From Bacteroidales bacterium (GTDB taxonomy: Bacteria > Bacteroidota > Bacteroidia > Bacteroidales > UBA932), in the NCBI GenBank assembly GCA_016281015.1, contig JAEEHS010000017.1, positions 1 to 41,491 of the forward strand: a stretch of 41,491 bases of DNA, in the 5' to 3' direction. The notes beneath the pieces are model-generated. The model did no database searches, had not been told where the DNA came from, and saw nothing but the letters and a program-made list of their open reading frames with translations. Shown here one piece after another: positions 36,168 to 41,491 of this stretch (positions are counted from its first letter, which is position 1; every line of letters starts with the position of its first letter). Position numbers and translations under genes: made by a program.

Positions 36168-38018
36168 TTATCTTAACTCTATTTCCGGGGCTATAACGGT
36201 AACTCCGGGGAAATCGGTCAATTCTATTGTAACGCTCTCCCCTTTCTTGAAAGAACGGGTCCAAACATTGAGGATTCCGGGCTTTTGAGGATCGCGGGTT
36301 GTGTATTTCAGGGTAAGAGAAGGATTGACGGTCCATCCCTTGAGCGCCTCTGCAGTGCGTTTGTTGTTTCGGGCAAGAATCCTTACCTCTCCGCCCTTGG
36401 GAGACGTTATTCTGACAACATGGGGCTGCTGGGAAATGCCTTCATGGGCAGCGAACTTGAGCCCTTCGAGGCTCTTGGGAACATCGGCAAGAGGATAGGG
36501 CCTGTTTGTAAAGAATTTGGCCTCATCTGCCAATGTACGGACCTCGGATGCCGCACAGGAAACCTGAACCGCACCGGAAGCAGGCTTCTCTGAAGTCGCA
36601 TTCTCCTTCGCCACAGGAACTGTCTTGAACGGGTTATCGCTGCGGAAAGGAAGCAGAGGATTGCCGGCTTTGTCGGAGACATTGCCCTTCCACAGGCCGA
36701 AGCAGTAACGGACGGCCACAGGCTTCCGTACCTGGTCACTCCAGACCACCATCTTCTCGCCCTGGATCATCCCCATCGCGGGATAGAAAGCCGTTCCATC
36801 CCCGATTTCAAGCCCCTCGATCTGGTCTCCATGGCAGACAAGGCCGCCCTCGGCATCGGAGAACGATACGAGCACGCGGTTCTTCTTGACTTCCATGCCG
36901 GCGTAAGACGGAGACTTGTATTTTCCGGTCTGACGGCCATAAACTTCCGCCAGCACGCTGGCGGCGAGGCGCTCCCCGACGGGCTGTTTGCGCTTCGGAT
37001 GGATGTCCTTAAGGTCATCCACTGTATCGGAGATGTTCACCATCCCCGTCTTGGCAACCGTCCGGGCAACATGTTCCTGCTGCTCCCGCACCAGGGCACC
37101 CTGTACATCGCCGCCGTTATATTCCTTGGGGGCGATCTGGACGAAGTAGAAAGGCAGATCCCTTCCAAAAGCGCTGCGCCAGTCGGAAATCATCATCGAG
37201 AATTCCTTGGCATAGAGTTCGGCGTTCGACCGATTGGCTTCGCCCTGATACCAGATGGCACCGGCAACTGCCATGTGTGAAATGGGGGCTATCATGCCGT
37301 TAAATGCGGTTCCAAGGTTCCAGCCGATGCGGGATGCATATCGGGATTTCTTCCATGAAGCCGCAACTTCGGCATCGTGAAGGAAGGTATTCCTGTTTCC
37401 CCAGACCTCAACCGGAGTGCCGCCCCAAGAGGCGTTCACAAGGCCGACAGGTTCCTTGAGTTCAGCCGCAAGTTTTGCACCGAAGAAAAGGCCGACCGCG
37501 CTGAACCAACGGGAGCTCTCCCCTTCACAGGCACTCCAGTGTCCCTTTACATCGTCGAGTGGCGAAGCCGACGTCTTCTTAGGAACGGTGAAAAGCCGTA
37601 CGGACGGGTTGGTGAGGACACCGTCGGTATCCTGGATGCCATGGGCCGCGCTCCAGTTCATGTTGGACTGGCCGGTGCAGAGCCACACCTGGCCGATGAG
37701 CACATCCTTGATGGTACGGCTCAGTTTGCGCTTCGTACTGACGGTAATGCTTTGGGGCTCGAAAGAGCCCTTGGGAGTCTGAATACGAGCCTTCCAAAGA
37801 GATGAGTAATCGCTTTTTACCACGGCTTTCTCTCCCCATGACGTCTGGATGGTCACTTCCGTATTGGGATCACACCAGCCCCAGATGGTTGCCATATCAT
37901 CGGCCTGAAGAACCATTCCGTCTCCTATCACGGACGGAAGTTCAAGGAATGGCTGTGCCTGCGCTGCAAATCCCAAGAGGACTGCTGCAGCTACAGCAAG
38001 CAATGATTTCTTAATCAT
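36168..38018 (-). CDS. Sialate O-acetylesterase-family SGNH hydrolase
   Basis: Start ATG 38018 gives 616 residues with signal peptide MIKKSLLAVAAAVLLGFAAQ; the 15 residues upstream overlap the preceding esterase. The nucleophile is Ser118 in TGQSNMNW. Other blocks are VNASWGGTPVEVWGNR, IWYQGEANRSN and the catalytic Asp338-x-His340 in DLKDIHPKRKQPVGERLA, all typical of the SASA family. The last about 110 residues (from VQVSCAASEVRTLADEA) form an additional beta domain. Family members remove O-acetyl groups from sialic acids, xylan or pectin, so the sialate name does not prove a sialic acid substrate. Exported to the periplasm or surface. Confidence 0.93.
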   Translation of the reverse strand: MIKKSLLAVAAAVLLGFAAQAQPFLELPSVIGDGMVLQADDMATIWGWCDPNTEVTIQTSWGEKAVVKSDYSSLWKARIQTPKGSFEPQSITVSTKRKLSRTIKDVLIGQVWLCTGQSNMNWSAAHGIQDTDGVLTNPSVRLFTVPKKTSASPLDDVKGHWSACEGESSRWFSAVGLFFGAKLAAELKEPVGLVNASWGGTPVEVWGNRNTFLHDAEVAASWKKSRYASRIGWNLGTAFNGMIAPISHMAVAGAIWYQGEANRSNAELYAKEFSMMISDWRSAFGRDLPFYFVQIAPKEYNGGDVQGALVREQQEHVARTVAKTGMVNISDTVDDLKDIHPKRKQPVGERLAASVLAEVYGRQTGKYKSPSYAGMEVKKNRVLVSFSDAEGGLVCHGDQIEGLEIGDGTAFYPAMGMIQGEKMVVWSDQVRKPVAVRYCFGLWKGNVSDKAGNPLLPFRSDNPFKTVPVAKENATSEKPASGAVQVSCAASEVRTLADEAKFFTNRPYPLADVPKSLEGLKFAAHEGISQQPHVVRITSPKGGEVRILARNNKRTAEALKGWTVNPSLTLKYTTRDPQKPGILNVWTRSFKKGESVTIELTDFPGVTVIAPEIELR

Positions 38019-39012
38019 AGATATGCTCCTTTGTGAATTGAATAAACTTAGCAAAACATTCACGTCCCTTGTCGGAACTGCCTGTCAGGCCATGGGCATA
38101 GTAAGGATAAATATTGCATTCTACCGTCTTCTGGCCCGCCTCTTCAAGGGCGTCGCGGAAGCTCTCGGCCTGGCTGTGATGCACAGAGGAGTCTCCCGTG
38201 CCCTGAAAAAGTTGCACGGCTATCTGGCGGTCGACCGGGATGTTATAAACAGGAGAATAAGACTGAATCTTGCGGCTTTTGCCACCGAACATGTACTTTA
38301 CCACTTCGTGGTTTTGACCACCCGCCCAATATTCCAGATGAGGCTCCATATCATAAACGCCGGACCATCCGGACAGTACCTTGGCGTCGGGTTCGGTCAG
38401 GGCCATCATAGCAGCAAGATGCCCCCCGGCAGAAGAACCAGCAAAGGCGAGATGCTTCATGTCAAGATTGTACTCAGTGGCATGTTCGCGAAGATACTGC
38501 ACGGCATCGTGGAGGTCACGCATTGTTACGGAAATATTGGCTCCTTTCTGCCCTGCGAGTGAATAGCCGATGCTGACACCGGCAAATCCGGCATACTTGG
38601 CAACATACATCGCATGTTTGCGGAAACTTCCCGGATTTCCGGCTCGCCACCCGCCTCCGTGGATAAAGCAGACCACGGGAGTGAGTGCCTTGGCACCTAC
38701 GGCAGGAGCTATGTAAAGCTTGAGTTCCCGGTCCGGATAGGTCTTATAAACAATTTCCTTGCACGAAACGTCTTCAACCTTACTGGATGGTATCAAAGGT
38801 ACATTTTTATACGGTTCATACAATCCTTCCGGCTCTTCTCCTGCGAGGAGATTCAAGGTCTTGGAGTCAATTTTGTACGAGCCGTCATCCTGCGGGATAA
38901 GCCGCATGCTGTAACGGTTTATTATCTTTTTCTTCTTTGCCTGCTGAGCACTAGCTGGAGCCATGGTGAGCAATGCGGTGGCGAAGGCTAATATAACGGC
39001 TATCTTTTTCAT
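38011..39012 (-). CDS. Secreted alpha/beta-hydrolase esterase
   Basis: Start ATG 39012 gives 333 residues with signal peptide MKKIAVILAFATALLTMAPASAQ (cut after AQ; quoted in part MAPASAQ). The 28 residues upstream in frame come from the preceding gene. The catalytic parts are all present: oxyanion HGGGWRAG, Ser194 in GSSAGGH, Asp274 in GTGDSSV and His307 in YYAHGLTGSS. It belongs to the BD-FAE/carboxylesterase type that removes acetyl or feruloyl groups from plant glycans. It is the closest relative in this window of the hydrolase domain at 32641-34203, but without the DUF4988 part. It overlaps the SASA gene by 8 bases. Confidence 0.93.
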   Translation of the reverse strand: MKKIAVILAFATALLTMAPASAQQAKKKKIINRYSMRLIPQDDGSYKIDSKTLNLLAGEEPEGLYEPYKNVPLIPSSKVEDVSCKEIVYKTYPDRELKLYIAPAVGAKALTPVVCFIHGGGWRAGNPGSFRKHAMYVAKYAGFAGVSIGYSLAGQKGANISVTMRDLHDAVQYLREHATEYNLDMKHLAFAGSSAGGHLAAMMALTEPDAKVLSGWSGVYDMEPHLEYWAGGQNHEVVKYMFGGKSRKIQSYSPVYNIPVDRQIAVQLFQGTGDSSVHHSQAESFRDALEEAGQKTVECNIYPYYAHGLTGSSDKGRECFAKFIQFTKEHIYD

Positions 39013-39022
39013 TATCACACGT

Positions 39023-40588
39023 TTAATAAACCAAAGATGGTACTGACGGGCTTCCATCGACCACCGGAGTATCCACAAAGATGCTCGATTCTGCACCGCC
39101 GCTGCGGAAATTCCTCACGCGGAAGTATCCGAAAGCATTGGAATCGTGGTAATGCAGGGGAAGTCCCCTTTCCTCGTCCATGCTCAGGCGGAACACACTC
39201 ACCATGTCGTCCCCGTCAAAACGCCAGTCGATATAATGATAGGAGTTGTTGAACGCATTGTCTGAATAGATGCAGGTCCGCTCCCGGGTCCAGTTGACGA
39301 GGTCCGAAGAAGACATGAGAACCAGCGAATAACGGCTCTGGTTTGGATTGAGGCCGTAAAGGCTACGTGAATTTGAGTAGAAGGGAGACACCAGTGTCCA
39401 GTACTTGCCGCTTGTGGCGTCGTAGGCAATGGTCATGCGCTTTCCTGCGCCGGGCATGGCAAACACTCTGTTGAAGGATATGCTGGTGTCGCTGTTGACG
39501 TCGATGAGGGCAGCATATTCTTTATCGGAGGTGCCGTCGATGCGGGCTATAATCACGAGCGAACCGTCAGCCTTCTTTACCAGCGCCGGCTCCTCCCAGC
39601 GGGTAGAAGTAACCCCCAGCCACGAACGTTTGTAATAAAGCACATTGGACATAGTCCAGGAGGCCGGGTCGGTAAGGTCGGAAGAAACGCTTGCCGACAG
39701 CAGTACTATGCCCCAAACACGGTCGCCTGCGGCATTGTAAGTCTCTCCTCCCCTTTCGCCCATCGCCTTGTACACGCGTCCGTCCTTCTCCACGAACGGA
39801 GCGGAGCCGCCGTGATAGCCGTCGGTTGTGCCATCCTTGGAGAAAATGACCGAATTGGCACTCCAGGTATATCCTCCGTCAGTGGATTTCTGAACGGCGA
39901 AGCTGCCGCCCACGGCATCGCATCCAAGCATATAGAGGGCCCCTGCATGCTCGTAAACGGCACAGTAGCTCTGGCGGATCTGGTTGCTTATTTTCGTCCA
40001 TGTTGAGCCCCGGTCCGCCGATTTATAAACACAGCCGTTTGTAACGGAAAAAGTTTGCGAAGCAAGGTAACTGCCGTCGGAAAGAATCGTTATCGCAGGA
40101 TTGTTGATTGTGTTGTTACGCAAAGTGGTGACTTTGTCGATGACGGTACACGGAGGCTCCGGAGCATCAACCGTAATAATACCCCCTGATGCGAATACGA
40201 TGGTTGACCATGTAGAATGGTGCGGGATGGCAAGTGGCGTTGATGCCGACGCCATTGCCGCAGAATAGAATGTGCTGTAGCAATTGTACACGACAGACGT
40301 CCCCGGGATTGTGAAGGAGTCTCCCGTGTCAGTCCATGATGCATCTCCGCTGAGATCCAGCGGGGTTGCTATCGTTATCTTGCAGTGGCCCGAGGCCGTC
40401 ACGGATTCTATTCCGTGCACGTTCCACTGGCTGGCTGCGTAGGTAGCTCCGGAAAATCTGGTGCGGTCGGCATCCGTCATGTCGGCAAAGACTTCGCGAT
40501 GCGCGGTAGAACCGAGGGGGAACACATACTTGTGTTTTTCGGAGGTGCTCCCCCAGGTTCGTACGTCAATGGTGGACCCGTGCATCAC
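39023..40588 (-). CDS. BNR-propeller segment, probably the 3' part of a frame-disrupted LRR-BNR gene
   Basis: The longest start is GTG 40588 (ATG 40585 follows), giving 521 residues without any signal peptide. Asp-boxes SADRGSTWTKI and STDGGYTWSAN show a sialidase-type propeller. The end WRFDGDDMVSVFRLSMDEER, GLPLHYHDSN and FRVRNFR matches the secreted BNR protein at 18516-20060. Homology to that protein extends upstream of both starts: the frame reads DDAPADLVMHGSTIDVR, matching SDEVLVRGRLIDVR just after the paralogue's signal peptide. The segment therefore looks like the continuation of the LRR frame after a +1 shift rather than an independent gene. It could act as a glycan-binding or -cleaving module; no FRIP motif is visible. 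Confidence 0.75.
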   Translation of the reverse strand: MMHGSTIDVRTWGSTSEKHKYVFPLGSTAHREVFADMTDADRTRFSGATYAASQWNVHGIESVTASGHCKITIATPLDLSGDASWTDTGDSFTIPGTSVVYNCYSTFYSAAMASASTPLAIPHHSTWSTIVFASGGIITVDAPEPPCTVIDKVTTLRNNTINNPAITILSDGSYLASQTFSVTNGCVYKSADRGSTWTKISNQIRQSYCAVYEHAGALYMLGCDAVGGSFAVQKSTDGGYTWSANSVIFSKDGTTDGYHGGSAPFVEKDGRVYKAMGERGGETYNAAGDRVWGIVLLSASVSSDLTDPASWTMSNVLYYKRSWLGVTSTRWEEPALVKKADGSLVIIARIDGTSDKEYAALIDVNSDTSISFNRVFAMPGAGKRMTIAYDATSGKYWTLVSPFYSNSRSLYGLNPNQSRYSLVLMSSSDLVNWTRERTCIYSDNAFNNSYHYIDWRFDGDDMVSVFRLSMDEERGLPLHYHDSNAFGYFRVRNFRSGGAESSIFVDTPVVDGSPSVPSLVY

Positions 40589-40607
40589 CAGGTCGGCCGG
40601 AGCGTCG

Positions 40608-40616
40608 TCAAAACCC
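40608..40616 (-). other. +1 frame-change point (GGG TTT TGA C) between LRR and BNR frames
   Basis: On the minus strand the LRR frame reads GTA GGG TTT TGA. The BNR frame opens at 40615, just after a TAG, so the two frames overlap only within GGTTTTGA. Skipping one T continues as GAC GAC GCT, joining ADKIVGF to DDAPADLVMHG. The arrangement (P-site codon able to re-pair one base on, followed by UGA C) resembles the RF2 (prfB) +1 site, but the purine stretch touches the slip codon instead of lying 3 bases upstream. A one-base indel in the T run is equally compatible. Confidence 0.6.
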
Positions 40617-41491
40617 TACGATCTTGTCGGCATAAACGCTCCAGCCATCGGCTGCCTTGTAATCATCAACCAGAGCAGCGGGAACATAAATGGTTGGCAC
40701 ATCCTCTGCAGCCCATCCATCCGTAAATACCGGATAATTGACTCCCTGGCTGATAACAGCAGCGCTATTGAGTTTGAGGGATGTCATGGCCATAGCTCTG
40801 GTTCCAGTACCTGTACCAAAGACGCGCCTAAGATATGTTACACTCGCAGGTAATTCCACCTCGGTAAAAGCAGCACAGTAGCGGAACGCCCTGTCATCAA
40901 TACGTTGCAGGACAGTGTTGTTGCTGAAATCAGGGACCCCCAGAGTGGCATTGGCCGATGCGAGGACGCGGCAGTCACTGAACGCATAAGCCCTTATCCT
41001 CGTTACTTCAGGAGGCAGCACAAACCCGTTGCCTGTACCAGTATACGAGAATGTCGTCAGTTTCACGCATCCGTTGAACGCATGCTCAAGAACCTGGGTG
41101 AGGTCGTCACTGACACGGATGGTTACGAGGGAAGAACATCCAAAAAAAGTAGAATCCTGAATTACCTGATAGGCAGCATTGTTTACCGTAAGGTTGGTAA
41201 TTGCCTTACAGTTTTTGAATGCACCTTTTCCGATAGTTGTGGCACCCCTCATATTACGGGAGGAGAGTGTCATTTTGGTACAGTTCTCAAAAGCGTCGGC
41301 ACCAATGGTAGTAATGAGGTTTTGAGCGTCTGAATTGAAAGGGAGCTTGCCCAATTCAGAGCAGTTCTTGAAGGCCATTGCACCTATCGAGGTTATACCG
41401 CTTCCGCCGGTAAATTTAGTCAGCGCTATACATCCTTCGAAGCATGATATGCCCAGAGATGTCACTGTTGCGGGAATCGCAATCTCGGCCA
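40608..41491 (-). CDS. BspA-type leucine-rich repeat protein (5' end beyond the window)
   Basis: An open frame enters from the right edge (about 294 residues visible) and stops at TGA 40608-40610. Repeats of about 23 residues have the LRR_5 pattern 'IPxxVTxIGxxAFxxCxxL': IPATVTSLGISCFEGC, ITSIGAMAFKNC, ITTIGADAFENC, TTIGKGAFKNC, LTQVLEHAFNGC, VTRIRAYAFSDC and LQRIDDRAFRYC. It ends in IYVPAALVDDYKAADGW and SVYADKIVGF, the usual capping segment of such domains. An internal GTG at 41465 is not the true start because the repeat pattern continues upstream of it. BspA repeats occur in surface proteins that bind host or glycan ligands. It is the promoter-proximal visible part of the operon and probably continues into the BNR frame. 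Confidence 0.85.
   Translation of the reverse strand, partial: AEIAIPATVTSLGISCFEGCIALTKFTGGSGITSIGAMAFKNCSELGKLPFNSDAQNLITTIGADAFENCTKMTLSSRNMRGATTIGKGAFKNCKAITNLTVNNAAYQVIQDSTFFGCSSLVTIRVSDDLTQVLEHAFNGCVKLTTFSYTGTGNGFVLPPEVTRIRAYAFSDCRVLASANATLGVPDFSNNTVLQRIDDRAFRYCAAFTEVELPASVTYLRRVFGTGTGTRAMAMTSLKLNSAAVISQGVNYPVFTDGWAAEDVPTIYVPAALVDDYKAADGWSVYADKIVGF

Noticed and set aside
15236..41491. Reading the locus as a sialic-acid system because of SASA, YhcH and BNR proteins
   Set aside because: All three families also serve other acylated or acidic glycans; no NanA, NanE or sialate transporter is seen and the BNR proteins lack FRIP.
1..41491. CRISPR arrays, insertion sequences, integrases, rRNA or complete tRNA genes
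   Set aside because: I saw no direct-repeat arrays, transposase-like products or RNA genes. The repeats present are protein-level (FG-GAP, BNR, LRR).

Overview
The window comes from a Bacteroidota genome, most likely Bacteroidales. The evidence is a complete SusC/SusD pair, Bacteroidetes-only families (DUF4988, DUF5017, fimbrillin-like and BspA-type leucine-rich repeat proteins), many lipoproteins, almost no Shine-Dalgarno sequences, and Bacteroidetes-type promoters (TTTG - about 20 bases - TAnnTTTG). GC is high for the phylum, especially on the left. The genus cannot be fixed from the sequence alone; a high-GC gut or rumen lineage is an inference.

Layout. (1) 1-750, plus strand: the 3' end of an aldo/keto reductase and an exported flavodoxin. 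(2) 850-6940, plus strand: a tripartite RND efflux operon (uncharacterised lipoprotein, periplasmic adaptor, inner-membrane RND pump, TolC-like outer-membrane factor) behind a recognisable promoter. (3) 6937-8306, minus strand: two small, translationally coupled lipoprotein genes of unknown role, converging on the TolC gene and divergent from the next operon. (4) 8395-15202, plus strand: ybaK followed by ftcD-hutU-hutH-hutI. The four pathway genes overlap by 4 bases each and encode histidine to glutamate via the formiminotransferase/cyclodeaminase route. (5) 15236-41491, minus strand: a polysaccharide-utilization-type locus of about 26 kb. It is apparently one operon entering from the right edge; its promoter and any regulator lie outside the window.

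In transcription order the locus encodes: a BspA-type LRR segment and a BNR-propeller segment joined across a frame change; a secreted alpha/beta esterase; a sialate-O-acetylesterase-family SGNH enzyme; an FG-GAP/VCBS propeller protein; a DUF4988-esterase fusion; a DUF4988 lipoprotein; SusC; SusD; a DUF5017 lipoprotein; a fimbrillin-like lipoprotein; two more FG-GAP proteins; a BNR propeller protein; an exported YhcH-family protein; and an FG-GAP-esterase fusion. Nearly all junctions overlap or are within 12 bases.

Interpretation. The locus has uptake proteins, several surface-protein candidates and four esterase modules, but no glycoside hydrolase or polysaccharide lyase that I can recognise. 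The backbone-cleaving activity, if encoded here, should lie in the four FG-GAP proteins, which share the pattern QGPxExxWGY, or in the two BNR propellers. An acylated (for example acetylated) glycan is the best inference for the substrate. The most unusual local feature is a precise +1 frame change at TTT-TGA-C joining the LRR and BNR segments.
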